Shown piece after piece: positions 45,042-54,623 of a stretch of 64,000 nt of DNA (positions are counted from its first letter, which is position 1; each line of letters starts with the position of its first letter). A model generated the notes under the pieces. It saw nothing but the letters and a program-made list of their open reading frames with translations, was not told the origin of the DNA and did not search any database. The position numbers were made by a program, and so were the translations under genes. The stretch is from the NCBI GenBank assembly GCA_031285625.1, contig JAITVV010000067.1, positions 1 to 64,000 of the forward strand, in the 5' to 3' direction. Source of the DNA: Prevotella sp. (GTDB lineage Bacteria; Bacteroidota; Bacteroidia; Bacteroidales; Dysgonomonadaceae).

Positions 45042-48000
45042 TTTTCAATATTGTTTAATATAAGTTGACTATCCAAATGGTTTATATCCAGTTCTTTCAC
45101 TTTTCCCAGATATTCTTTTGCTTTCTTTAGGTTGCCAAGTCCCAGATGACCGAGACCCATTACATAGTAACAGTGTATCTGGTTACGAACGCTCAAGTCA
45201 TCTTCCCATATAGCCAGATCTGGCAAAGAAACTGCAAAATAATCAATACGGCAGTTATCAAACAAATGTTTTTCACCATGGTCTACCAGTTTATTGTAGC
45301 GGCTATGAGCTTTATCGGCATTTCCCAGAGCTGCCCAGGCTAATCCCTGATAATAAATCTTATCTGGTTGCTGGTCGTTGTAGAAAAATGCCTGTTGCGG
45401 CTCTGATGAACCAACAGTGGCTTTCTGCAAGAAGAACTGAGCTTTTTGCTCATCACCCAAGCTTCTGTATGCAATACCTTTGTAGTAATCTATATCATTT
45501 TCTTCTGCATTTGCCAGTTTACCTTCTCCCAGATTGTGAGGATAAGTATCTGTCTCATGAAGAAGTTTCAATGCCTCCTCATATCGTTTATCTGCAATAG
45601 CCTGTTTCGCCAGTTCTATCCTGCAAATTGTATATTGTTTGGTAATTTTGCCTTCGCCACCTTCCCATGGATGGAATTTACGGGCATTGATAAGCTCCAT
45701 CGCTTCTTTATATCTCCCCAACTGGTTATAAAGGGTGATGCGTTCAATACAAAGGTCGTCACGCTGCTCTGTTAGTGCAGGATATTTTTCGAGTAAAGCT
45801 AATCTTTCACTATGTGAAACTCCTCTTTTTTTGTAAAGCTGGTCAAGTTCCATCAGCAGGCGTGAATCCGTAGAATCCAGTTCAAATGCTTTTTCCAGTA
45901 ATACTCTTGCTTCCTGTTTTTTGTCATATTTATTGTAATATGCCAAAGCAAGATTACGCAATACAGTAGGGAATTTATCATTCAATTCTATAGATTTTTC
46001 CCAACATGCACGGGCTTCATCATACTGACGGGCAGCATACCAGAAGTTACCAAGATAGTAAGGCGCCAGAGAATCCAAAGGGTTAACTTCTGTCGCATCT
46101 AGTAAAATATTTACTTCTTCTATACGATTTGGGAAGCACTTTTCAGGGGACATCTTAGATGCTTTTACATAATACTCTTTCGCTTTTGCAGTATTACCCG
46201 ACAGAGAAGCAAAATAGCCTAATGTATAATAAATCATTGGATAAACTTTATTCTCATCAGTAATGCAGAGTGAAAGCAGTTGACTTGCTTCTTCATACAT
46301 TCCCGCTCCGGCAAAATCGAGCGCATATTCTATATAAGGGTGTGTTGCACCTCTCATCAATGCTTTCAGTTCTTCCAGTTCTTTCGGGTCATTGGTCAAT
46401 AAGTATCTTTCATAGCGACAACCCATATTGAATTTATCAATTTTCAATGATTCTTCAATCAATGAGATAGCCTCCTCCTTTCTTCCAAGCTTCCTCAAAA
46501 TAGATGCTTTGAGCTGACGTGCCTTATGATTATGCCAGTTTCTGATTAAGCTTCTGTCTACTCTGTCCAAGGCATCTTCAAACAAACCTCTTTCTGTATC
46601 GATACGTGCCAAGGCATAATAGCCAGAATCCTGCCATGCAGCATTCCATGTCGCCTTAAAGAATGCACTGTATGCTTCATCTTTTTTACCCTGCATAGTC
46701 AGGCACCAGCCCAGATTATAATGAGGCTCACCATCATACGGATTAGGGCTGCGCTCAATCTGAGTTTCTATTGCCCTGCGTAAAAAAGATTCTGCTTTGG
46801 CGAATTGTCCTCTGCGCATCAGTAAAAGCCCCATTGCATTGTTGCAGCGGATATCACCCGGTTCACGGCTTAAGGCTTCCATATAATAATCAATAGGATT
46901 GTAGGTAGCATGGCGGTATTGTTCCAAATGAAGCCCTGTAAGATAAAGCTGTTCCATAGAAGCAATGTCCTTAGGGTCTTTTGCTGCTTTTGCAGGGTCA
47001 GGAGTTGGTTTTATTTCGGGTTTATCGGCCTGATAGGTCAATAGTTCTTTTCCATCTGATGTATATAGTTCAAATATCAGGTTCTCAGGAAGTATCTCAC
47101 CTACTGTAACTTCTTTCAGGTAAGATTCTGCTGGAGAAGTATTTGTATAATCATCAAGGAATATCTTTCCATCTGTATTTTTTAGGATAACACGTAGATT
47201 CTTAAATTCAGAAGTTGTATACAGTATGACGTTAGCCTTGCCACCCTCTATTTCGATATTTACAATAGCGTCTTTATTGGCATTTTTTACATAACCTACT
47301 TCGGCATATGGCATGAAATACTGTACCCATGATTTTTCCTCATTGGGTTGCAGCCATGTAAAGTCGGGCTGATTGTCGGTATAAACCCCTGTCATCAGTT
47401 CTATGTACGGGCCATCTTCATCTGTCAGGTTCCTGTCCCATGCTATACCGAAATCGCCATTTCCCCATGTCCATTGTTTTTTACCGGGAGAAACATTATG
47501 ATTGGCAACATGCAGCAGTCCTCCCTTTGCGTCATCTTCATAGCCGCCTACAAAGTCGAATTTTGATTCGATAGCCATATAGGAAGTAGGTACAGGGATA
47601 TTTTTATATTTAGAAATATCTACCCCTGCAGAATAATCCTGTTTGTAATATTCACCTGTGGCGATAGGAAAATTAGATACGGCACGCTTACCATGGTCAA
47701 ATACAGCATGTACATCCGGCGGAAATACCGATTTGTATCCATCATTTACCACCACGGCAGGATTTGCCCACCACAGGAATGTTTGTGGGAACGCCGTACG
47801 GTTATACACTTTCACGTTAATCTCAATATACGCTTTACCCGGATAAAGAGTAAAACCCTGCATACCTTTGGTGCGGAACATACGTTCTACTTCATTGCAC
47901 CATACTGTAACACTTCCATCCTTATTTTCTTCTATCAGGTAGTCTGTAGGCAGGAAGGTGCTTGGACGGTGATGTTGCGGCCAGTTGAACTCAATTCCCC

Positions 48001-48382
48001 CCGATATCCACGGACCGGTAAGACCAACCAATGCCGGCTTGATTACCTGATTATAATATACGAAGTGGCGTTGTTTTACTTTGTCATATGCCATTTGTAT
48101 ACGTCCCCCAAGTTCGGGCATTATCATCACTTTGATATACTCGTTCTCAATAAACAATGCCTTATATTGTTTATCTTTCTTCTCGTCAGAAACCTTTTCA
48201 ACTACCGGATAGGGATATACGACTCCTGAACTTCCCTGATAGACACGTTTCTCTAAAAATATAGGATTCTTTTCTTCCTCTCCTATTTCATATGTAGGCA
48301 GCATGATGTTCTCTTCCCATGCACGCACTACATTCTTTTCATTCACAGTGGATTGAATCAGATAATTAGTTATCTTTTCCAT
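45038..48382 (-). CDS. DUF5107-TPR protein, cytoplasmic
   Basis: A 1,114-residue protein with no signal peptide or membrane helix. Residues about 35-375 match the DUF5107 pattern, a galactose-mutarotase-like beta-supersandwich (VMIMPELGGRIQMAYDK, GPWISGGIEFNWPQHHRPST, WWANPAVVV, GGYEDDAKGGLLHVANH). The rest (about 450-1,110) is a long run of tetratricopeptide repeats (for example AKESFLRRAIE-type and LAPYYLGNFWYAARQYDEAR). Proteins of this type recur beside glycosidases and sugar porters in Bacteroidota, but I know no proven function. It lies between the MFS porter and the GH36 gene and overlaps the latter by four bases. It may bind or process an imported oligosaccharide in the cytoplasm. Confidence 0.8.
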   Translation of the reverse strand: MEKITNYLIQSTVNEKNVVRAWEENIMLPTYEIGEEEKNPIFLEKRVYQGSSGVVYPYPVVEKVSDEKKDKQYKALFIENEYIKVMIMPELGGRIQMAYDKVKQRHFVYYNQVIKPALVGLTGPWISGGIEFNWPQHHRPSTFLPTDYLIEENKDGSVTVWCNEVERMFRTKGMQGFTLYPGKAYIEINVKVYNRTAFPQTFLWWANPAVVVNDGYKSVFPPDVHAVFDHGKRAVSNFPIATGEYYKQDYSAGVDISKYKNIPVPTSYMAIESKFDFVGGYEDDAKGGLLHVANHNVSPGKKQWTWGNGDFGIAWDRNLTDEDGPYIELMTGVYTDNQPDFTWLQPNEEKSWVQYFMPYAEVGYVKNANKDAIVNIEIEGGKANVILYTTSEFKNLRVILKNTDGKIFLDDYTNTSPAESYLKEVTVGEILPENLIFELYTSDGKELLTYQADKPEIKPTPDPAKAAKDPKDIASMEQLYLTGLHLEQYRHATYNPIDYYMEALSREPGDIRCNNAMGLLLMRRGQFAKAESFLRRAIETQIERSPNPYDGEPHYNLGWCLTMQGKKDEAYSAFFKATWNAAWQDSGYYALARIDTERGLFEDALDRVDRSLIRNWHNHKARQLKASILRKLGRKEEAISLIEESLKIDKFNMGCRYERYLLTNDPKELEELKALMRGATHPYIEYALDFAGAGMYEEASQLLSLCITDENKVYPMIYYTLGYFASLSGNTAKAKEYYVKASKMSPEKCFPNRIEEVNILLDATEVNPLDSLAPYYLGNFWYAARQYDEARACWEKSIELNDKFPTVLRNLALAYYNKYDKKQEARVLLEKAFELDSTDSRLLMELDQLYKKRGVSHSERLALLEKYPALTEQRDDLCIERITLYNQLGRYKEAMELINARKFHPWEGGEGKITKQYTICRIELAKQAIADKRYEEALKLLHETDTYPHNLGEGKLANAEENDIDYYKGIAYRSLGDEQKAQFFLQKATVGSSEPQQAFFYNDQQPDKIYYQGLAWAALGNADKAHSRYNKLVDHGEKHLFDNCRIDYFAVSLPDLAIWEDDLSVRNQIHCYYVMGLGHLGLGNLKKAKEYLGKVKELDINHLDSQLILNNIEK

Positions 48383-48421
48383 TATGCTTTTGCTTTTTGA
48401 TTAAATGTTTAACAAAAAATA

Positions 48422-49798
48422 CTATTTAGTGAGCTCTTTTTCTATTTCTTCAAGAGATTTGCCTTTTGTTTCAGGAAGGTTTTTCTTCACGAAAACAAAT
48501 CCTAGCAGACAGATAATTCCATATAGCCAGAATGTGCCATATGCGCCTAATCCGTTATTTAACAGTGGGAATGTATACGTTAATACAAAACATGCTGTCC
48601 ATAAAGAGAATGTGGATACTGCCATCGCCATTCCCCTGATGCGGGTTGGGAATATTTCAGAGATAACCACCCATGTGATAGGCGCTAATGTCATCGCATA
48701 GCATGCAATTGCCAGCATAACTAATACTAGTACAGCCATACCCGATATCTGGAAATAGTAGCATGCACCGAGAATTGCATAAATACATGCCAAGCCAATT
48801 GCGCCAAACAGAAGCAATGATCTGCGTCCCAGTTTGTCAACAGCATACATACCAACAATAGTAAATATTACATTTGTTACCCCTGTTATAACTATATTGA
48901 ACAGAATATCGGAAACACCATAACCTGCTGCAGAGAATATTTCCTGTGCATAATTAAATATTACATTTATTCCGCACCATTGCTGAAATGCTGCTATTAC
49001 TATTCCAATCAGTAATATTTTAGGCATCTTTCCTTTAAATAGGAGCCTGAAGTCTACTTTTTCTGTCACTTCGGATAATGAAGCACGTAAAGCAGCCACC
49101 TCTGACTGAGCATATTCTTTACCCCCTATTTTGGTGAGGATTTTTTCAGATTTATCAAATTTTAATTGTGTACCAAGCCATTTAGGGCTTTCAGGAACAA
49201 TAAATATCATTATAAAAAAGAATACAGCCGGAACACCGCCTGCCCAGAACATCCACCGCCAACCCATCTGGCCGTTCCAAGATTGCAAAATATCTTCGCC
49301 GGGAGCAATAGGGTCTGCAATCATCCAGTTAACCAGTTGTGCAGATAAAATACCGATAACCACTGTCAGCTGATTGAGAGAAACAAATTTACCTCTCACA
49401 TTGGCTGGGGATACTTCGGCTATATACATTGGAGACAGATTTGAAGCAATACCTATGCCAATCCCTCCTAATACCCTATATACTATAAACCATGATAATG
49501 TGTCGCTGATACCTGTGCCTATGGCGGCTACAATAAATACAAGGGACGCTATTATCATTAATGGTTTTCTTCCGTAACGATCTGATAAACTACCGGATAC
49601 CATTACACCTATCAGGCATCCCAGAATAGCGCTACCCATTACCCATCCTTGCATATAGGGTGAGTCTGTAATATCAAAAAAGACTTCGTAGAATGGTTTT
49701 GCCCCGCCAACAACTACCCAATCGTATCCGAACAGTAGTCCTCCCATAGCAGAGACAAATGTAATAAGCAACAAATAAGAGCTATTCCCTTGTTTCAT
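48422..49798 (-). CDS. MFS sugar porter (proton symporter type)
   Basis: A 458-residue inner-membrane transporter with 12 expected helices. Sugar-porter signatures: GGLLFGYDWVVVGGA in helix 1, GSLSDRYGRKPLM after helix 2, YIAEVSPANVRGKFVSLNQ, VPESPKWLG before the central loop and VDKLGRRSLLL after helix 8, and PETKGKSLEEIE at the end. XylE/GalP-type relatives carry xylose, arabinose, galactose or glucose with protons; galactose or a galactoside is the likely cargo here, given GalM and the galactosidases. First gene of the operon, with a promoter-like block 28-70 bases upstream. Confidence 0.92.
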   Translation of the reverse strand: MKQGNSSYLLLITFVSAMGGLLFGYDWVVVGGAKPFYEVFFDITDSPYMQGWVMGSAILGCLIGVMVSGSLSDRYGRKPLMIIASLVFIVAAIGTGISDTLSWFIVYRVLGGIGIGIASNLSPMYIAEVSPANVRGKFVSLNQLTVVIGILSAQLVNWMIADPIAPGEDILQSWNGQMGWRWMFWAGGVPAVFFFIMIFIVPESPKWLGTQLKFDKSEKILTKIGGKEYAQSEVAALRASLSEVTEKVDFRLLFKGKMPKILLIGIVIAAFQQWCGINVIFNYAQEIFSAAGYGVSDILFNIVITGVTNVIFTIVGMYAVDKLGRRSLLLFGAIGLACIYAILGACYYFQISGMAVLVLVMLAIACYAMTLAPITWVVISEIFPTRIRGMAMAVSTFSLWTACFVLTYTFPLLNNGLGAYGTFWLYGIICLLGFVFVKKNLPETKGKSLEEIEKELTK

Positions 49799-49825
49799 CG
49801 TGATATTGATTTAATGTTAGTTTAA

Positions 49826-49868
49826 CAAATGTAAAAGTACTATCTTTATATATACTAAAAATGTAAGT
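49826..49868 (-). promoter_or_regulatory. operator-promoter block of MFS operon, matching that of susC
   Basis: Minus strand: ACTTACAT, 24 bases, TTTTACATTTG. TACATTTG (49826-49833) fits the -7 consensus exactly and would start transcription near 49819, about 20 bases before the ATG. The ACTTACAT box lies 32 bases upstream, exactly as in the susC block at 35670-35712. The same DNA is also the upstream region of the divergent AraC gene, so the boxes could instead serve that regulator. Confidence 0.55.
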
Positions 49869-49881
49869 ATTTTTCAAAAAC

Positions 49882-50841
49882 ATGGAAAATATTATTATTT
49901 TAGCAGATCATTTCCTTAACTATCTAAATGTACCAACCATGGAAAATATTGAAATTGCTGATGGTTTCAAAGGTGAGAAAGCAATCGTTACGCCCTATAA
50001 CACAAGAGAATACCAAGAAACAAATGAGATAACGAGACAGTTATTTGTAACACACATTGGCTATTATCCAGATGCAAAATATCATTTTCGCCAAAGGGTA
50101 TCTGGCGCAAATGAAAATATTCTCATTTATTGTGAAAAAGGGAAAGGTTGGGTAGAATATAAGGATGAAAAATATATACTATCAGAGAATCAGGCTTTTA
50201 TCATCCCAGCAAATGAAGCTCATGTGTATGGCGCAGATATACGTAATCCATGGAGTATATACTGGCTTCATTTTAAAGGCCAGAATACCTATATGTTCAA
50301 TTCCATTATTGGCAAATTATTGTCCATACAAGAATCAGATAACAGCAGATACAGTGACCGGATGGTTTTATTTGAGGATATGTATCAAAATCTCGAAATG
50401 GGATATAATCCTGAAAATCTGGAATATATCAGCTTTTGCCTGATGCATTTTTTAGCATCGCTCAAATATCTGACACAATTCAGGGAAATTAAGAATGTAA
50501 AAGTAGATGATGTGATACAGCAATGTATACACTACATGAAAGATAACCTGGAAAATAAAATAACACTAAAAGATATAGCAGATGCTGTAGGCTATTCAAG
50601 TTCTCATCTGACCACTTTATTTTCCCAAAGGACCTCTTTTTCGCCGATAGTGTATTATAATCAGTTGAAGATACAAAGGGCTTGCTCATTCTTGCAATTC
50701 TCAGACCTAAAAATTAAAGAGATCGCGTTCCGGCTGGGATATTACGACCCGTTTCACTTTTCCAACGCATTTATTAAGGAGATGGGAATCACGCCGAAAG
50801 AGTATCGTAAAAGATATAGGGAAGAATTACTGGAAAAATAG
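49882..50841 (+). CDS. AraC-family transcriptional regulator
   Basis: A 319-residue regulator. The N-terminal half is a cupin-like AraC ligand-binding domain (about 60-160: YHFRQRVSGANENILIYCEK, FIIPANEAHVYGADI, WSIYWLHFKGQNT). The C-terminal half carries two helix-turn-helix motifs (about 215-315: ITLKDIADAVGYSSSHLTTL and IKEIAFRLGYYDPFHFSNAF). It is divergent from the MFS operon with an 83-base gap and probably controls it in response to a monosaccharide. A second in-frame ATG at 49939 (MENIEIADGF) repeats the first residues MENI and is a possible alternative start. A terminator follows at 50860-50902. Confidence 0.9.
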   Translation: MENIIILADHFLNYLNVPTMENIEIADGFKGEKAIVTPYNTREYQETNEITRQLFVTHIGYYPDAKYHFRQRVSGANENILIYCEKGKGWVEYKDEKYILSENQAFIIPANEAHVYGADIRNPWSIYWLHFKGQNTYMFNSIIGKLLSIQESDNSRYSDRMVLFEDMYQNLEMGYNPENLEYISFCLMHFLASLKYLTQFREIKNVKVDDVIQQCIHYMKDNLENKITLKDIADAVGYSSSHLTTLFSQRTSFSPIVYYNQLKIQRACSFLQFSDLKIKEIAFRLGYYDPFHFSNAFIKEMGITPKEYRKRYREELLEK

Positions 50842-50859
50842 ATTAGTCACTTTTACAAA

Positions 50860-50902
50860 AAACAAAAGCCATATAAGTTTCGTTATATGGCTTTCGTTTT
50901 TT
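50860..50902. terminator. bidirectional terminator between AraC gene and biosynthetic operon
   Basis: AAAGCCATATAA (50865-50876), loop GTTTCG, TTATATGGCTTT (50883-50894), with an A-rich left flank and CGTTTTTT on the right. It can end both the AraC transcript and the minus-strand biosynthetic operon, whose last stop codon is at 50908. Confidence 0.88.
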
Positions 50903-50907
50903 AGTTT

Positions 50908-51783
50908 TTAATATCTGCCGATACCCTCTTCTTTAGGGTATTTATAGAATCCTTCTCCCGAAAGATAGCCGAGTTTGCCCTTTTTCAGGAAATTCTCTTT
51001 TATGTATTGCGCAAATAATCTATCTTTCAGTTCTCCATTAACAGCGATATTATATATTGTATTGAGTCCCACAATATCATACATTTCGAATGGTCCGACA
51101 GGTGATCCGGTGGCAATACGCCATGTTTTATCTATAGTTTCCACATCACTGACTCCTTTCAGATAAAGTTCAGACGCCGCGCCCATAAAAGGCATCAGCA
51201 GTGAATTCAGTATATATCCACGTTGTTCTTTTTTTACTATAATGGGTACCATACCTATTGCCTCGGCAAATTCTACCACAGTATCGAAAGATTCAACATC
51301 CGTCTTGGTGGATTTCATTATCTCGGCAATATTACAATGGAACAGTAGATTGGAGAAATGTAATGATAAGAATTTATGCGGGCGTCCTGTATACTCCATC
51401 AGATGACTTGGCAGCATGGTAGACGAATTTGTCGTGAAAATTGTTTTTTCAGGAGCAACCCTGCCCAGCTCGGTATATAGTTGCTGCTTTGTTGCCGGAT
51501 CTTCGGGTACTGCTTCGATAGTTAGGTCAGCATTCCTTACAGCTTCCGAAAGATTGAAGGAATAAGATATATTATTGAAAGCATTTTCTATATCCTCTTC
51601 AGCTGCATTTGCTTCCCTCAGATATATTGTTTTCAGTAAATCCAGATGCTCGATAACTTTACTGTACATATCTGCACTTATATCGTATATAATTACGTTG
51701 AAACCTTTATAGGCTATCTGAAAAGCGATTTGGGAACCCATATTACCACCGCCTAATACGGTTACATTGGAGATTTTTTCCAT
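50908..51783 (-). CDS. 3-hydroxyacyl-CoA dehydrogenase family protein
   Basis: A 291-residue SCHAD-type enzyme. N-terminal Rossmann domain with VTVLGGGNMGSQIAFQIA; FTTNSSTMLPSHL is the serine-containing active-site strand; LHFSNLLFHCNIAEIM holds the likely catalytic His in the usual HF-N-P region (here N-L instead of N-P). A C-terminal helical dimer domain follows (ILNSLLMPFMGAASELYLKG, GPFEMYDIVGLNTIYNI). Family reaction: NAD-dependent oxidation of 3-hydroxyacyl-CoA or reverse reduction. Last gene of the operon, 9 bases after the membrane protein. It may trim or reduce the acyl product or supply a starter. Confidence 0.9.
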   Translation of the reverse strand: MEKISNVTVLGGGNMGSQIAFQIAYKGFNVIIYDISADMYSKVIEHLDLLKTIYLREANAAEEDIENAFNNISYSFNLSEAVRNADLTIEAVPEDPATKQQLYTELGRVAPEKTIFTTNSSTMLPSHLMEYTGRPHKFLSLHFSNLLFHCNIAEIMKSTKTDVESFDTVVEFAEAIGMVPIIVKKEQRGYILNSLLMPFMGAASELYLKGVSDVETIDKTWRIATGSPVGPFEMYDIVGLNTIYNIAVNGELKDRLFAQYIKENFLKKGKLGYLSGEGFYKYPKEEGIGRY

Positions 51784-51792
51784 GGTGTATGT

Positions 51793-53400
51793 TTATTTAT
51801 TTAGTTTGTATAAGTGATGTATTTCTATACTTTTTTCGTCTATTGTATTTATAATGGTATCGGAAAGTATCAGTGTATAATTTTCTTTAAAAGCGGGAAG
51901 ACTCAGAAAATAATCCTGATTACCTATTTTACGCCTTTTCTGTACTTTGGTACTTCCGTCAAAATTGAGTAAGGATTGAGGAATAAGAACAAACTTAACT
52001 TCCTTATTCTCTATATATTTTGTCTGTTCATCACGCATTTCCGGATATGACTCATAAGTAAGATTAGGAGAAACAAAATAGCGCACATTGGGTACAATAC
52101 GGCATGTGGTAAATAAACTGTTTCCGAGTCCAAAACCGATATTGAGTAATGTAGGGTTCTCTTCTTTCATAATTTCATCATGCAATTTCTGAGTGAGTAA
52201 ACCTGGCTCCAGTTCAACTGCAGTACTAGCAATTCTATTATTCCCCAAATCACTTTGACTATAACCCAGATATACAATTGCAGTAGTTAATATTATGAGA
52301 TAGACAGGCGAAACCTGACCTTCCACTTTCACACATTTGGATATATATACGAATAGACTGAGAAGCCCTAAGCCGCTAAAAACAAGAAAAACAACAGGGT
52401 AATACATCTGAAAAACCGGGAACATGAATATAATAATATATAAGGATACCCCAGATAGCAACAATGCCCATTTACCCAAAGTATGTCCAATATGTTTTAG
52501 AGGGAACCAGAAAACTCCAATCAACGTCATAAAAAACAATGAGAATGGATCGAGAAACAGATATACGACACGGAGAAGTATCAGTTGAATAGTACTTGTG
52601 ATGGATTGCAATTCGGCATATTTGCGATTTAGTTCTATATAGACGGAATATCCTTCCTGAAGAGCATCATTTACATACAAGTATATAAGGATAGGTACTG
52701 CAATAACTAAAATTCCGCCAATATATGTAAGCGCATTTATTGCAAAATTCTTAAATTCCTTCTTTAGCAATAGATTCAAAAATATTGCAGCTAAAGGGAA
52801 AAACCAGAAAACGATTAAATTCAGTTTTATAAAAAGTACCATGGAACAAAAAAGACCATGTATAAACATTACAGATGGTTTATGGTAAGACGCATCCTTT
52901 TCTTTAAAATACCTGACAAAGTAAAAGAGGCTGATGCACTCGAAAACAAGGATAAATTCCTCTGCCGAACCTCCCGCTTTCATCATCTTAATAATAAAGA
53001 CAGGAAATATAACAGCGACTATATATGCAAATACCCTATCGAGATATAGTTTAGACAGCTTGTATATAAAGTAAACCATGACAAACCAGGCAGTCCATTG
53101 AATAAGGAACATTCCAAAGAATGAATTATTCGATATAAGATAACCAAAACCGTATATAAAAAAGATAAGTGGTCCTTTGTGATCAAATACCTCTGTATAA
53201 AGGGCTTTCCCATTAAAAATGCCCTTTGCTACATTAAAATAAATATTCACATCGGCCCACTCATTTGAATAGTATAATGGGGACATATGCGAACATATAA
53301 CTAATAGAAAAAAAAGATAAAAACCCAAGAGAGCAAGTATCTTCTTTTCGCTCAGCGTATTAAAAAATTCTTTATTCAACATATAAGTTTTTCTGATCAA
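51793..53400 (-). CDS. GT-C-type (GT39/ArnT-like) membrane glycosyltransferase
   Basis: A 535-residue integral membrane protein with about 10 to 12 hydrophobic helices followed by a soluble C-terminal ~130 residues. NVAKGIFNGKALYTEVFDHK followed by GPLIFFIYGFG resembles the first periplasmic loop of GT-C enzymes, with the acidic and D-x-K-x-P motif used by ArnT/PMT relatives to bind a polyprenyl-phosphate sugar. It would add a sugar on the periplasmic face. It sits between a GT1 gene (9 bases upstream) and the dehydrogenase (9 bases downstream), so a role in finishing or exporting the glycosylated product is likely. Family call by pattern only. Confidence 0.65.
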   Translation of the reverse strand: MIRKTYMLNKEFFNTLSEKKILALLGFYLFFLLVICSHMSPLYYSNEWADVNIYFNVAKGIFNGKALYTEVFDHKGPLIFFIYGFGYLISNNSFFGMFLIQWTAWFVMVYFIYKLSKLYLDRVFAYIVAVIFPVFIIKMMKAGGSAEEFILVFECISLFYFVRYFKEKDASYHKPSVMFIHGLFCSMVLFIKLNLIVFWFFPLAAIFLNLLLKKEFKNFAINALTYIGGILVIAVPILIYLYVNDALQEGYSVYIELNRKYAELQSITSTIQLILLRVVYLFLDPFSLFFMTLIGVFWFPLKHIGHTLGKWALLLSGVSLYIIIFMFPVFQMYYPVVFLVFSGLGLLSLFVYISKCVKVEGQVSPVYLIILTTAIVYLGYSQSDLGNNRIASTAVELEPGLLTQKLHDEIMKEENPTLLNIGFGLGNSLFTTCRIVPNVRYFVSPNLTYESYPEMRDEQTKYIENKEVKFVLIPQSLLNFDGSTKVQKRRKIGNQDYFLSLPAFKENYTLILSDTIINTIDEKSIEIHHLYKLNK

Positions 53401-53409
53401 ATTGTTTTC

Positions 53410-54594
53410 TTAAAGAGCAATCCCTTCCAGCAATTCGGCTGCTTTTCTATTACCTCCTGCTTCGATGAAAGATTGCTGTATTTCTCCGGCCGCCTTTTTA
53501 TATGCGGGATTATATAATAATTCATCTACGGCATGCTCAATATCCTTCACGCGCATACGACTATATTTGATACGAATACCACATCCATAGTTTTGAATTA
53601 ATTGTGCTGTATGTGACTGGTCGAATGCCATTGGAATTATCAGCATGGGTATACCATTCATAAAGGTGTCACAAGTTGTATTTAATCCTCCATGTCCGAT
53701 TACAACATCAATATGTTTTAATAGCTCGGATTGAGGTACATAACCTTGTACAATAAAGTTATCCGGCCATTCTTCCAAGATATTAGGGTCAGCGGCAGCA
53801 ACGACTGTTACAGGTTTATCTTTCAAAGCCTCGATCATACGGCTGAAAAATTCTTTCCGACTGTGAACCAACACTGTACCTATTGATATATATATTTTAG
53901 GTCGATCACCCATTGATTTGAGCCTTTCCCAGTCAAAAGGCGTATTATCGGGCCTTCCTGTCAAAGCCCCTATGAATTTCATATATGGAGGAACAGAAGC
54001 ATCATCGAAACCGCAAAACAATTGAGAAGTATAATACATATTCAATTGTTTAGACAATACAAATTCCTCATCCCCCTCAATACCAGCCAATCGTTGCAAC
54101 TCTATAATAGATTTATGTACCCATTCTGTAACTTTAGGTGCACTTTGCGGATCATTTAGTGCATTAGGCGTAATTGGCGTTATGGTTGCAAAAGGAATAT
54201 TTTTTAACCGAGCCGCTAATCCTCCGACAAAAGTGATGCAGTCATTTACTATTACATCAGGTTTATACCTATCCACAATCTCATTAAACTCATCTATCAT
54301 CATTTTGGCAAAAGGAATATAAGTATCCTCCAAGCCTAACTTGAGAGCTTCCAGAGCCGGCATATTTGCACCTTTATTCTGTAATAAGATTATACGTTCT
54401 ATCTCTTCCTTATTTTTACTTTCAGTCTCCTCCATATAAAAATACTTTGCCCCATCCGGAAATAATTCCATATTGAGCTGAGTCATACCTGCCCAGGCAA
54501 CATCATGACCTCTTTCTAAAAGAGTGCGGCCTACGCTTAAGGTTGGATTTATATGCCCCCAGAATGGAGGAACTACAAATAAAAATTTTGCCAT
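53410..54594 (-). CDS. GT1 (MGT-type) glycosyltransferase B
   Basis: A 394-residue GT-B fold enzyme. N-terminal acceptor domain opens with FLFVVPPFWGHINPTLSVGR. The C-terminal donor domain has IYISIGTVLVHS, VVAAADPNILEEWPDNFIVQ, GYVPQSEL and VIGHGGLNTTCDTFMNGIPM with MAFDQSHTAQLI, the nucleotide-sugar-binding signature of macrolide/UDP-glycosyltransferases. It is a paralogue of the gene just upstream (54624-55811). Such enzymes glycosylate hydroxyls of lipids, polyketides, carotenoids and macrolides in the cytoplasm. Two tandem copies suggest two successive sugars or two acceptor sites. Confidence 0.92.
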   Translation of the reverse strand: MAKFLFVVPPFWGHINPTLSVGRTLLERGHDVAWAGMTQLNMELFPDGAKYFYMEETESKNKEEIERIILLQNKGANMPALEALKLGLEDTYIPFAKMMIDEFNEIVDRYKPDVIVNDCITFVGGLAARLKNIPFATITPITPNALNDPQSAPKVTEWVHKSIIELQRLAGIEGDEEFVLSKQLNMYYTSQLFCGFDDASVPPYMKFIGALTGRPDNTPFDWERLKSMGDRPKIYISIGTVLVHSRKEFFSRMIEALKDKPVTVVAAADPNILEEWPDNFIVQGYVPQSELLKHIDVVIGHGGLNTTCDTFMNGIPMLIIPMAFDQSHTAQLIQNYGCGIRIKYSRMRVKDIEHAVDELLYNPAYKKAAGEIQQSFIEAGGNRKAAELLEGIAL

Positions 54595-54623
54595 CGGATT
54601 ATCTTTTAAGGTTATAAACCTAC

